From NCBI GenBank assembly GCA_001914705.1, contig MNDB01000100.1:1-11709 (forward strand): a stretch of DNA of 11,709 nucleotides, read 5' to 3'. The notes beneath the pieces were generated by a model that ran no database searches, was not told the DNA's origin, and saw only the letters and a list, made by a program, of their open reading frames with translations. The stretch's first letter is position 1. The number at the start of each line of letters is the position of its first letter. The position numbers and the translations under genes are program-made. The DNA is from Actinobacteria bacterium 13_2_20CM_68_14 (lineage in GTDB: Bacteria; Actinomycetota; Thermoleophilia; Gaiellales; Gaiellaceae). Of the stretch, positions 5,046-11,709 are shown piece after piece.

Positions 5046-6192
5046 GCGACAGTTGCGGGCGGGCTTCGGACGCCTGCCGAAGCCGACGCGGGAGGCATCT
5101 GCCCGTGCCCGTGCGGCTGCTCTCGACGCCCTCGGACCGCACCGTCGGCGCTCGCGCGGCGGGCTCCTCCTCGTCTCGTTCGCCGTTGCGTTCGTGATTG
5201 GTGCCGGCGCGGCGGCGCTGGCTGCCACCGGGAACCTTCACGTTCGCCTCGGTGCGGGAGAGCGGCCCAAGCGTCCGGTTCCGACGCGACTCTCGGTGCC
5301 GGCCGGGTCGCACGGCGTCGCGGTCGTCGCGGGCGGAAAGCTCTGGCTTGCGACTCGAAGCGGTCTCCGGATCGAAGGGATGCCGGTCTCTGCGGCGGAG
5401 CTCTCCCCACGGGCGCTGTACGCGGTCGTGGGCATCGGCTCGTCGTTGGTCACCCTTGCCCCCGGCAACCGCCGGCCTTGGGTGCATCAGACCGACGGCC
5501 GCGTCGTCAGCGCGGCGTGGTCGCCGGACGGGCTGAAGATCGTCTACGTCGTCGCACGTCGGGGCGCCGACGAGCTCCGTCTGATCGAGGGCGACGGCTC
5601 GCCGGACCGCCTGCTCGTCCGCCGCGTCAGGCCGGTGAGGCCGTCGTGGCGCGCCGACTCCCTTGCGGTTGCCTACGTGGACGCACACGGGCGGGCAGCC
5701 GTCTTCGACCTGAGCTCGGGCCTGCGGCGCACGTTCGACACCCGCCGCTGCGGCGGCGCCGCACGCGAGGTGGCCTACGACCGGCGGGCCCCTGTACTCG
5801 CCGTAGTCTCTGCGCACGGCATCGCCGTCGTACGACGCTGGAACCGGCCGGCCTCGTGCGCGACGCTCGACGTCTCGGCTTCGCCCTTGGCCGCCGGCTG
5901 GCTGCAGAGCGGGCAGGTCGTGCTCGCCGTCAATCGTCCGCTCGGAGGTTCGCTCGAACGGCTCTCGGGCACGAACCTGAACGAGGCCGGCGCCGCCTTC
6001 GGCCGCCAGCGCCTGCGCGGCTTGGCCGCGGCCCCGAAGGGCTCCTCGGTGGCGGTGGCCTTACGGCGATCTGCAGGGGTCGTCGACATCGGCCTCGTCT
6101 CCAGCCCGGAGCGGGGCGCGAGGCTGAAGCTGAGCCGGCCCTTGCTCCGGCTCAGAACCACGGCCGGCGCGGTGTCGATCAGCTGGCGCTGA
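5029..6192 (+). CDS. Membrane-anchored beta-propeller protein, probable anti-sigma factor
   Basis: The 387-residue protein has a basic cytoplasmic head (1-43), one membrane segment (about 44-67, GGLLLVSFAVAFVIGAGAAALAA) and a large outside domain. The outside part carries repeated blade-like units such as WSPDGLKIVYV (164-174) and SWRADSLAVAYVD (206-218), like TolB/WD40 propellers. The start ATG has GAGGTG four bases upstream and lies inside the sigma gene, so the two are coupled. Position and topology suggest that it holds the sigma factor at the membrane and releases it on an outside signal. The head lacks the HxxxCxxC zinc motif of classical anti-sigma factors and has no cysteine, so the binding mode would differ. 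The anti-sigma role is inferred; the ligand is unknown. Confidence 0.75.
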   Translation: MSTELERQLRAGFGRLPKPTREASARARAAALDALGPHRRRSRGGLLLVSFAVAFVIGAGAAALAATGNLHVRLGAGERPKRPVPTRLSVPAGSHGVAVVAGGKLWLATRSGLRIEGMPVSAAELSPRALYAVVGIGSSLVTLAPGNRRPWVHQTDGRVVSAAWSPDGLKIVYVVARRGADELRLIEGDGSPDRLLVRRVRPVRPSWRADSLAVAYVDAHGRAAVFDLSSGLRRTFDTRRCGGAAREVAYDRRAPVLAVVSAHGIAVVRRWNRPASCATLDVSASPLAAGWLQSGQVVLAVNRPLGGSLERLSGTNLNEAGAAFGRQRLRGLAAAPKGSSVAVALRRSAGVVDIGLVSSPERGARLKLSRPLLRLRTTAGAVSISWR

Positions 6193-6204
6193 TTCGGCGC
6201 AAAG

Positions 6205-6224
6205 CCGTCACCCACTCGTGACGG
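6205..6224 (+). other. Hairpin after the sigma/propeller operon
   Basis: CCGTCA (6205-6210) and TGACGG (6219-6224) form a six-pair stem with an eight-base loop, 13 bases after the propeller gene stop. No T-run follows. It could be a weak or factor-assisted terminator, or a mRNA 3' end stabiliser, before comEA. Confidence 0.35.
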
Positions 6225-6246
6225 TCTCCGCGGCACCCTCTGCGAC

Positions 6247-6843
6247 GTGCCCGAGTTGCCGTTCGAGCTCTCGCGCCGGCACATCCTCCTCGCAGCCGGT
6301 TGCCTTGCCCTGCTGCTCTTCGTCGGCAGCAAGCTCCTCGCCCGGCCGCAGACGAGCGCGGGTCTGGCGCCACCTGCCGTGGCGCCGACGGAGACGGCGG
6401 CCGCCGCGCCGACCCCGCTCGTCGTCGACGTTGTGGGCGCCGTGCGCCGGCCCGGGCTCTACCGGCTCGCACAGGGCGCTCGCATCGCCGACGCGGTCTC
6501 GCGCGCGGGCGGCGCGACGGCGAAGGCCGACCTCGAGCTGATCAACCTCGCCGCGCCGCTCGCAGACGGCGAGCAGGTCGTCGTGCCGAGGCGAGGAACG
6601 GCCGCGCTCGGGGCGCCGCCCGGCCCAGCCGGAGCGAGCGCGCCCTCAAGCGGGCCGGTCCACCTGAGCACCGCAACGCTGGAGCAGCTCGACTCGCTGC
6701 CCGGGATCGGCCCGGTGACCGCGCAGAAGATCCTCGACTACCGCCAGAAGCACGGAGCGTTCACCTCGGTGGACGGGCTGGACGCCGTCCCGGGGATCGG
6801 CCCGGCGCGGCTCGACCAGCTCAAGGACCTGGTCGCGCCATGA
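6247..6843 (+). CDS. comEA: ComEA-type DNA receptor for DNA uptake
   Basis: The 198-residue protein has a short inside head, one membrane segment (about 12-31), an Ala/Pro-rich linker, an SLBB domain (about 57-115, VVDVVGAVRRPGLYRL...) and a C-terminal double helix-hairpin-helix DNA-binding domain. The two hairpins are LPGIGPVTAQKILDYR (151-166) and VPGIGPARLDQLKDL (181-195). ComEA proteins bind double-stranded DNA outside the membrane and pass it to the ComEC channel. The start is GTG at 6247; no Shine-Dalgarno sequence is seen, and a weak CACCCT box seven bases upstream could make the message leaderless. Its stop overlaps the comEC start (ATGA), so the two are co-translated. Confidence 0.92.
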   Translation: MPELPFELSRRHILLAAGCLALLLFVGSKLLARPQTSAGLAPPAVAPTETAAAAPTPLVVDVVGAVRRPGLYRLAQGARIADAVSRAGGATAKADLELINLAAPLADGEQVVVPRRGTAALGAPPGPAGASAPSSGPVHLSTATLEQLDSLPGIGPVTAQKILDYRQKHGAFTSVDGLDAVPGIGPARLDQLKDLVAP

Positions 6844-8342
6844 TCCCGGCCCCGCTCCGCTCGCCGCCGCACTCGCTGCTCGCCTCGCTCTGCCTCGGGA
6901 TCGCGCTCGCGAATCTCGTCCGCCTCCCGACGCTCGTTGCGCTTGGATGCGCGGCGGCGATCGGCCTCGCCGCGAGCTCCTGGCGTGCCGTCGGGACGAT
7001 CGCCTGCTTGCTCGTCGTGGCGGGCTGGTGGTGGGGAAGCGCACGGCTCGAGCGTCTCGATCACAGCGCCCTGCGCGCCGAAGTTGGGCGCGCCGAGAGA
7101 GCACTCGTCGTCGTCACGGCGGCACCGCGGCGGGGAAGATTCGACCTGAAGATGCCGGTGCGCGTCCGGCGGTTCGGCCTCGTTGCGCTCGACGAGCCGG
7201 CTCAGCTCGAGCTGCCGCTTGGCCGGGCACCCCCGCAGGGCGGCATCCTCGAGGTGCGCGCCGAAGCGAAGCTTCCCCGCGGGCCGAGTCACGGCTTCGA
7301 CGAGCGGACCTGGCTCAGACGCCACGGCATCCACGTCGTGCTGGCCGGTGACAGCTGGCGGCTGACCGGACATCGCCGCGGCCTCGGAGGCTTCGGCGAT
7401 CGCCTGCGAGGCTGGCTTGCAAACTCGGTGGCGGGTGAACTCCACGGCGAGCGACGCGGAGTCCTGCTGGGAGTCGTCCTTGGCGACGAGCAAGGCCTCA
7501 ATGAGCGGTTGCGGAAGGACTTCCGGGCTTCCGGCCTCTACCATCTGCTAGCCGTGTCCGGCCAGAACGTGGCGCTCGTCGCCATAGGTGCGCTGATGCT
7601 GGCTTGGCTGCTCGGCATCCCCCGCTGGCTCGGACAAGTCGGGGCGCTCGCGTCGATCGGCGGCTACGTCCTCGCCGTCGGGGCGCAGCCTTCCGTCGTG
7701 CGGGCGGGCGTCGCCGGAGCGCTCGGCTCAGTGGCGTGGCTGACCGCCCGGTCGACCGACAGGTGGTACTTCCTGCTCCTGGGTGCGCTCGCGTTGCTCG
7801 CGTGGAACCCGTATGTGCTCTTCGACGCCGGGTTCCAGCTCTCGTTCGCGGCGGTCGTCGCGATCTTCACACTCGCGCCGCGACTCGAGCAACGGCTCGA
7901 GGGTTACCCCCTGCCGGGTTGGCTCCGCGAGGCAATCGCGATCTCGACCGCCTGCGGCCTGGCGACGGCCCCGATCCTCTGGCTGCAGTTCCACGCGATT
8001 CCGCTGCTTGCCGTGCCGGCGAACGCGGCCGCCGCACCGGCTGTGGTTCCGCTGCTTGGGCTCGCGATGTCGGCAGCCGCGGTCCACCCGCTCGCACCAG
8101 GTGTCTCGGACATGCTCGCGCAGGCCGACGGGCTCTGTGCGGCCTATCTCGCGGCCTGCGCGAAGGTCTTCGGCAGGCTGCCGTTCGCGCAGATCCGCTC
8201 CGGCTGGGCGGCCGCGGCGCTGCTGCTCCTCGTCGCCGGGGCGTGGGCCTATGCTTGCCGCGATGGCAGAGCTGAAGGCGGCCTACCTCATCACCGGTAC
8301 CGACCGGCCAAAGGTGAACCGGGCGGTGCGCAGGCTCCGTGA
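6840..8342 (+). CDS. comEC: ComEC/Rec2 DNA-uptake channel, without the C-terminal hydrolase domain
   Basis: The 500-residue membrane protein has N-terminal membrane segments (about 13-66), a soluble OB-like region (about 85-175, the DUF4131 part) and the Competence domain from about residue 200. The family signature is seen at LLGVVLGDEQGL (209-220) and LLAVSGQNVALVAIG (236-250), followed by many membrane helices to about residue 471. It should carry single-stranded DNA across the membrane. Many ComEC proteins continue into a metallo-beta-lactamase domain of some 250 residues with HxHxDH; here it is absent. The last 26 residues (RAEGGLPHHRYRPAKG...) are read from the start of holA in another frame. 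The start ATG overlaps the comEA stop. Confidence 0.92.
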   Translation: MIPAPLRSPPHSLLASLCLGIALANLVRLPTLVALGCAAAIGLAASSWRAVGTIACLLVVAGWWWGSARLERLDHSALRAEVGRAERALVVVTAAPRRGRFDLKMPVRVRRFGLVALDEPAQLELPLGRAPPQGGILEVRAEAKLPRGPSHGFDERTWLRRHGIHVVLAGDSWRLTGHRRGLGGFGDRLRGWLANSVAGELHGERRGVLLGVVLGDEQGLNERLRKDFRASGLYHLLAVSGQNVALVAIGALMLAWLLGIPRWLGQVGALASIGGYVLAVGAQPSVVRAGVAGALGSVAWLTARSTDRWYFLLLGALALLAWNPYVLFDAGFQLSFAAVVAIFTLAPRLEQRLEGYPLPGWLREAIAISTACGLATAPILWLQFHAIPLLAVPANAAAAPAVVPLLGLAMSAAAVHPLAPGVSDMLAQADGLCAAYLAACAKVFGRLPFAQIRSGWAAAALLLLVAGAWAYACRDGRAEGGLPHHRYRPAKGEPGGAQAP

Positions 8343-9264
8343 TCGAATCGGCGACGACGCGACCGAGCTCCTGTCGGCCCTCGAGGCCGGTGGGGAGGAG
8401 GTCGTGGCGTCCTGCAACGCCCTCGGGCTCTTCGTCAGCGAACGGCGGCTCGTCGTCGTCGAGCACGTCGAGAGCTGGAAGGCGGCCGAGGCCGAGCCGG
8501 TCGTCGACTACCTGAAAGCCCCCTCGCCGGAAACGGTCATCGCCCTGGTCGGGGAGGGGATCAAGAAGGACTCGGCGCTGGGCAAGGCGGTGGCGAAGGC
8601 GGGCGAGCTGCTCCTCTACGACCTGCCGAAGCGGGGCACCCGCGCCGATTTGCCGGGCTGGGTCGGGCGGCAGTTCGCGGCGCTCGGAGTCAAGGTCGAT
8701 CCAGCGGTCTCTCGTCTGCTCGTCGACCTCGTCGGAGACGATCTCGACGAGCTCGCGGGCGAAGTCGAGAAGCTCGCGGCCTGGGCGAACGGCGAACCCA
8801 TTGGCGAGCGCGAGGTCGAGCTGCTCGTCGCCCCGCGCGGCGAGATCCCGCCCTTCGCGATGACCGATGCTTGGGGCCGGCGCGACGTCGCCGGCGTTCT
8901 CGAGGCGAGCGAGCGCTTGCTGGCACGCGCCGGTGGGCCCGCGCGCGACTCGCTGCCGCGGGTCGTCGGGCTGCTGACCAGCCACGTCACGCGGGTGGCC
9001 GAGTGCCAGGCATTCGCCGCCGAAGGAGTCTCTCCACGCGAGGCGGCGGAGCGGCTGAAGAAGAACCGCTTCTACGTCGAGAAGCTGTTCGAGCAGGCGG
9101 CGAACTTCACGCCCGATGAGCTCAAGGACGCGATCGTCCGGCTTGCCGGGCTCGACCTGGCGCTCAAGGGCGGCAGCCGGTTGGCCGGAGAGCTCGAGTT
9201 CAGCCGCGCGCTCGTCGACCTGACCCGGCCGCGCGGCGAGGTGGCCGAAGCTACGAGCCGCTGA
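8263..9264 (+). CDS. holA: DNA polymerase III delta subunit
   Basis: The 333-residue AAA+-fold clamp-loader subunit opens the sliding clamp at the replication fork. It begins MAELKAAYLITGTDRPKVNRAVRRLR as in HolA homologues. It contains the middle-domain pattern VDPAVSRLLVDLVGDDLDELAGEVEKLAAW and the C-terminal LLTSHVTRVAECQAF and LAGLDLALKGG segments of the collar domain. Delta naturally lacks Walker motifs, and none is seen. I chose ATG 8263; an in-frame ATG at 8251 would add MLAA. Neither has a clear Shine-Dalgarno sequence. It lies 80 bases inside comEC in a different frame, so translation is probably coupled to comEC. Its stop overlaps the convergent rpsT stop by 14 bases. The comEA-comEC-holA-rpsT order is known from Firmicutes and Actinobacteria. 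Confidence 0.93.
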   Translation: MAELKAAYLITGTDRPKVNRAVRRLRDRIGDDATELLSALEAGGEEVVASCNALGLFVSERRLVVVEHVESWKAAEAEPVVDYLKAPSPETVIALVGEGIKKDSALGKAVAKAGELLLYDLPKRGTRADLPGWVGRQFAALGVKVDPAVSRLLVDLVGDDLDELAGEVEKLAAWANGEPIGEREVELLVAPRGEIPPFAMTDAWGRRDVAGVLEASERLLARAGGPARDSLPRVVGLLTSHVTRVAECQAFAAEGVSPREAAERLKKNRFYVEKLFEQAANFTPDELKDAIVRLAGLDLALKGGSRLAGELEFSRALVDLTRPRGEVAEATSR

Positions 9265-9511
9265 GCAGCCGGGCTGCCTGCGCCTTCTTGCGCGCGGCGG
9301 TGTTGCGGTGGAGCGCCCGGCGGGAGGTCGCCTTGTCGATCGCGCGCACGAGCTCGCGATGCTCTGCGGAAGCACGCTCCTGGTCCCCTTCGGCGACCGC
9401 GCTCTGCAGGCGCTTTGTCAAGGTCTTGACCGTCGAGCGGTAGCGGAGGTTCTCGAGCCGCTCCCGAGTCGCGGTCCGCACACGTTTCTTCTGTTGCTTG
9501 ATGTTGGGCAT
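9251..9511 (-). CDS. rpsT: 30S ribosomal protein S20
   Basis: The 86-residue basic protein begins MPNIKQQKKRVRTATRERLENL and ends HRNTAARKKAQAARLLSGS, as expected for S20, which binds 16S rRNA in the body of the small subunit. Family length is 85-90 residues, so it is complete. The start is ATG at 9511. No Shine-Dalgarno sequence lies before it; instead a GC-rich hairpin and five T (minus strand) sit just upstream, and a TACGAT box further up implies a very short leader. The last 14 bases overlap the end of holA on the other strand. Confidence 0.96.
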   Translation of the reverse strand: MPNIKQQKKRVRTATRERLENLRYRSTVKTLTKRLQSAVAEGDQERASAEHRELVRAIDKATSRRALHRNTAARKKAQAARLLSGS

Positions 9512-9516
9512 GACGT

Positions 9517-9537
9517 AAAAACGCCCGCTCCGCGGGC
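9517..9537 (-). promoter_or_regulatory. Hairpin plus T-run in the rpsT 5' leader
   Basis: On the minus strand GCCCGC (9532-9537) pairs with GCGGGC (9523-9528) around a three-base loop, then G and five T (9517-9521), five bases before ATG 9511. It looks like an intrinsic terminator, but no minus-strand gene lies upstream. It occupies the place of the missing ribosome binding site. A role in autoregulation by S20, or in start-site access, is possible but inferred. Confidence 0.55.
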
Positions 9538-9543
9538 CGGGCG

Positions 9544-9549
9544 ATCGTA
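9544..9549 (-). promoter_or_regulatory. Possible -10 box of rpsT
   Basis: The minus strand reads TACGAT, a TANNNT -10 match. It would start transcription near 9537, the first base of the rpsT hairpin, giving a leader of about 26 bases. No good -35 box is seen at 16-18 bases. Confidence 0.4.
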
Positions 9550-9685
9550 GCAAAGCGCTGGTTGCGCGCTCGTTGCCTCGCCGGCGCGCCTGGGACGCGC
9601 CCGCCGCTCCGCGGCCGCCAAGCCGGGGCCCGGATCGTCGCACGATCGGCACAAACAGGTCGCACACTCGCGCGAATCTCAAAGG

Positions 9686-9786
9686 TAGGCTCGACCGCAG
9701 AGGGAGGAGGGAAGGAGCCCCACCCCAGGGCGGGGGCTGGACCCAGGAGCCCACGCGGCGAGTGCGCAGGAGCGCAAAAACCGCGG
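9686..9786 (+). promoter_or_regulatory. Candidate promoter plus structured RNA leader, copy B
   Basis: TAGGCT (9686-9691), preceded by AGG, is a TANNNT box; a transcript would start near A9699 with AGAGGGAGGAGGG. AGCCCC (9716-9721) pairs with GGGGCT (9733-9738), and CCC/GGG can pair inside it. The 19-base block 9718-9736 and the 15-base block 9772-9786 match copy A (4309-4327 and 4377-4391) with two and one differences. They are 54 bases apart here and 68 there. Upstream, TCGCACACT (9660-9668) also resembles TCGCCACACT (4250-4259). Downstream lies murJ, which also has its own TATACT box. Confidence 0.4.
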
Positions 9787-9816
9787 GCTGCCCCCGGAGT
9801 CGGCTGACGCCCTTCC

Positions 9817-9822
9817 TATACT
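9817..9822 (+). promoter_or_regulatory. -10 box for a leaderless murJ message
   Basis: TATACT is five of six bases from the ideal TATAAT and ends six bases before the GTG start of murJ, so base G9829 would be both +1 and the first base of the start codon. There is no Shine-Dalgarno sequence, which agrees with leaderless translation. No clear -35 box is seen. Confidence 0.5.
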
Positions 9823-9828
9823 CGCGAC

Positions 9829-11403
9829 GTGGACGGGCGAGACGCGGGCCGGCGCCTGGCCTGGTCGACGGCGATTTTCTCGCTCGCAACGGGACTCTCC
9901 CGGATCCTCGGGCTCGTCCGCGAGATCGTCGCGTCCTACTACTTCGGCGCACAGGGACGGATCAACGCGTTCACCGTCGCGTTCCAGGTCCCGAACCTCG
10001 TGCGGGCGCTGCTCGCCGACGCGGCGATCTCCTCCGCGTTCGTACCGGTCTTCAGCGAGCTGCTCGAGAAGGGCGAGCGCAAGCGCGCCTGGCGTGTCGC
10101 CTCCAGCCTCTTCTGGCTGATCCTGCTCGGGCTCGGCGGCCTGACGGCGCTCGGGATCGTGCTCGCGCCCTGGCTGATCACTCCCTTCGGAAACCCCGGC
10201 GGCGACAAGCCGCTCGCGGTCGGGCTCGCTCGCGTCCTCTTCCCGATCGTCGTCCTGCTCGGGCTCTCGGGCATTGTCGTCGGAATCCTCAACAGCTACG
10301 AGGAGTTCGCGATCCCGGCGCTGACGCCGGTCTTCTGGAACGTCGCGATCATCGTCGGCCTCGTCCTCGGCGTCCCGCGCGCCGACACGATCGACGCGAA
10401 GCTCTACGTCTACGCGGTCGCGATCGTGATCGCCACCCTGATCCAGTTCCTGCTTCCGCTGCCGTGGCTGCGCGGCCGCGACGGCCGGCTCCAGCTCGTG
10501 ATCGATTGGCGCGACCCTGCCGTCAAGCAGGTCTTCGTGCTGATGCTCCCGGTCACGCTCGGGCTCGGGCTGATCAACTTCAACGCGGTCGTCGACTCGG
10601 TCTTCGCGTCGCGTCTGATCGACCCGGAGCTGGCGCCGACGGCGATCGACCGCGCCTTCAGGATCTACATGCTCCCGCAAGGAATGTTCTCGGTCGCCGT
10701 CGCGACCGTGCTCTTTCCCTCGCTGTCGCGTCTAGCCACACGCGGCGATCTCGACGGCTTTCGTTCGACGGTCGGGCTCGGCCTGAGGCAGATCGCCTTC
10801 CTGCTCGTGCCGGCGAGCGCCTTCGTGGCCGTGCTCGCGGAGCCGATCGTCCGGCTCATCTACCAGCGCGGCCAGTTCGGACCCGGGCAGACGCCGGTCG
10901 TTGCGGCCGCCCTGGCGGCCTTCTCTCTCGGGCTGACCTTCAACGGCGCGATGCTGATGTTGAACCGGGCCTTCTTCAGCCTCCAGTCGCCCTGGCTCCC
11001 GACCGTGATCGCGGTCGCCAATCTGGCGCTGAACGCGGCGCTTGACTGGGCGTTCTACCGCCTCGGAACCTGGGGGATCCCGCTCTCGACCTCGCTCGTG
11101 AACATCGCCGGCACGGCCCTGCTGCTGCTTCTTCTGCGCCGTCGGCTGCGGCGGATCGACTTCGCCCGGACTGCGGACGCGACCGTGCGCATCGTGATCG
11201 CCGCCGCCGTGCTCGCGGGTGTCTCGTACGGCGTCTGGCGCGGGCTGGACGAGGCACTCGGCCGCGCGCTCTGGGCCCAGCTCATCTCGGTCGGGACGGC
11301 GCTCGCCGCCGGCACGGCCGCCTACCTCGTTTCGTGTCGTTTGCTGGGAGTTCGGGAGCTGAACGCGTTGCTAGCCTTGCGTGAGCGCCTCCGACGGCGC
11401 TAA
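9829..11403 (+). CDS. murJ: MurJ-type lipid II flippase (MviN family)
   Basis: The 524-residue polytopic membrane protein should move lipid II across the membrane for peptidoglycan assembly. About 14 hydrophobic helices run through it, as in the MOP-superfamily flippases. Family segments are SRILGLVREIVASYYFG (24-40), AFQVPNLVRALLADAAISSAFVPVFSE (51-77) and FRIYMLPQGMFSVAVATVLFPSLS. Arg25, Arg31, Arg59 and Arg278 line up by hand with E. coli Arg18, Arg24, Arg52 and Arg270. The position of E. coli Asp39 is Asn47 here (INAFTVAF against TDAFFVAF). No long cytoplasmic kinase-like tail, such as that of mycobacterial MviN, is present. The start is GTG at 9829, without a ribosome binding site. lepA starts six bases after the stop, so the two probably form an operon. 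Confidence 0.93.
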   Translation: MDGRDAGRRLAWSTAIFSLATGLSRILGLVREIVASYYFGAQGRINAFTVAFQVPNLVRALLADAAISSAFVPVFSELLEKGERKRAWRVASSLFWLILLGLGGLTALGIVLAPWLITPFGNPGGDKPLAVGLARVLFPIVVLLGLSGIVVGILNSYEEFAIPALTPVFWNVAIIVGLVLGVPRADTIDAKLYVYAVAIVIATLIQFLLPLPWLRGRDGRLQLVIDWRDPAVKQVFVLMLPVTLGLGLINFNAVVDSVFASRLIDPELAPTAIDRAFRIYMLPQGMFSVAVATVLFPSLSRLATRGDLDGFRSTVGLGLRQIAFLLVPASAFVAVLAEPIVRLIYQRGQFGPGQTPVVAAALAAFSLGLTFNGAMLMLNRAFFSLQSPWLPTVIAVANLALNAALDWAFYRLGTWGIPLSTSLVNIAGTALLLLLLRRRLRRIDFARTADATVRIVIAAAVLAGVSYGVWRGLDEALGRALWAQLISVGTALAAGTAAYLVSCRLLGVRELNALLALRERLRRR

Positions 11404-11409
11404 TCGCGC

Positions 11410-11709
11410 ATGGACCTAGAACGAATCCGCAACTTCTCGATCATCGCCCACATCGACCACGGCAAGTCGACGCTCGCGGACCGGATCCTCGAGCTGACCA
11501 AGACCGTATCGGGGCGGGAGATGCGCGCGCAGGTGCTCGACACGATGGAGCTCGAGCGCGAACGCGGGATCACGATCAAGGCGCAAGCCGTGCGCGTCAA
11601 CTGGAAGGGCAACGAGCTCAACCTGATCGACACGCCCGGCCACGTCGATTTCACCTACGAGGTCTCCCGCTCGCTGCAGGCCTGCGAGGGGGCCGTGCTC
11701 GTCGTCGAT
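11410..11709 (+). CDS. lepA: Elongation factor 4 (LepA), 5' end only
   Basis: Exactly 100 codons are visible before the window ends. The protein begins MDLERIRNFSIIAHIDHGKSTLADR, with the G1 motif AHIDHGKST (13-21). It continues through LDTMELERERGITIK (G2 region) to IDTPGHVDF (G3). This is LepA, a ribosome-binding translational GTPase that can back-translocate stalled ribosomes. The ATG at 11410 comes six bases after the murJ stop; no Shine-Dalgarno sequence is seen, so translation may be coupled to murJ. The rest of the gene is outside the window. Confidence 0.96.
   Translation, partial: MDLERIRNFSIIAHIDHGKSTLADRILELTKTVSGREMRAQVLDTMELERERGITIKAQAVRVNWKGNELNLIDTPGHVDFTYEVSRSLQACEGAVLVVD

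Larger units (their letters stand above)
9512..9828. other. 317-base non-coding stretch between rpsT and murJ
   Basis: The rpsT promoter and hairpin occupy the left end (9517-9549, minus strand). I see nothing I can support between about 9550 and 9655. From 9661 on, a promoter-like element, the C/G-tract block and the GCGCAAAAACC block run in the murJ direction, and TATACT sits just before murJ. Frames across this stretch read as low-complexity Arg/Ala/Pro/Gly sequence and are not convincing. Confidence 0.7.

Noticed and set aside
9573..11045. A 490-codon plus-strand frame overlapping murJ
   Set aside because: It is Arg/Ala/Pro-rich without recognisable segments and runs through the spacer and murJ in another frame; murJ is well supported.

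Overview
The window looks like chromosomal core sequence from a high-GC actinobacterium. It is about 70% G+C by eye and uses GTG/TTG starts freely. Three things point to a deep-branching actinobacterium, most likely class Thermoleophilia: an F420-precursor (FO) synthase gene, the comEA-comEC-holA-rpsT...lepA gene order, and an sigma-factor gene overlapping a gene for a membrane-anchored beta-propeller protein. The class is an inference from gene content and protein style, not from a search. I see no transposase, integrase, tRNA, rRNA or cas gene.

Layout. Bases 2-1204 hold the 3' end of fbiC/cofH (FO synthase, CofH part). It meets a convergent small cupin gene (1206-1598, minus) with one base between the stops. 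The cupin gene is divergent from leuS (start 1760). The space between them carries two overlapping divergent promoters and a compact leucine attenuator. This attenuator has a six-residue leader peptide ending Leu-Leu-Leu-stop, alternative RNA hairpins, and an 18-base perfect palindrome followed by six T, ending just before the leuS ribosome binding site. After leuS comes a 319-base non-coding stretch (4196-4514). It holds a promoter-like element, a G-tract/C-tract RNA-like motif, and two 39-base direct repeats with a hairpin between them. An sigma factor of the ECF type (4515-5045) follows, overlapped by its probable membrane partner with an outside beta-propeller (5029-6192).

The second half is a DNA-uptake and replication group: comEA (6247-6843), comEC (6840-8342) and holA (8263-9264), each overlapping the next, with rpsT convergent at the end (9251-9511, minus). 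A 317-base spacer (9512-9828) then holds the rpsT 5' region, a second copy of the promoter-plus-RNA-like motif seen before the sigma gene, and a TATACT box placed so that the murJ message would be leaderless. murJ (9829-11403, lipid II flippase) is followed six bases later by lepA (11410 onward, cut by the window end).

Three observations stand out. The first is the leuS leader peptide/attenuator. The second is a matching non-coding block (promoter box, C/G-tract block, GCGCAAAAACC block) in front of both the sigma gene and murJ, which could be an undescribed structured RNA leader. The third is a ComEC that lacks the usual C-terminal metallo-beta-lactamase domain and whose tail is read from the start of holA in another frame. 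Several genes (comEA, murJ, rpsT, lepA) lack a visible Shine-Dalgarno sequence, which suggests leaderless or near-leaderless messages are common here.
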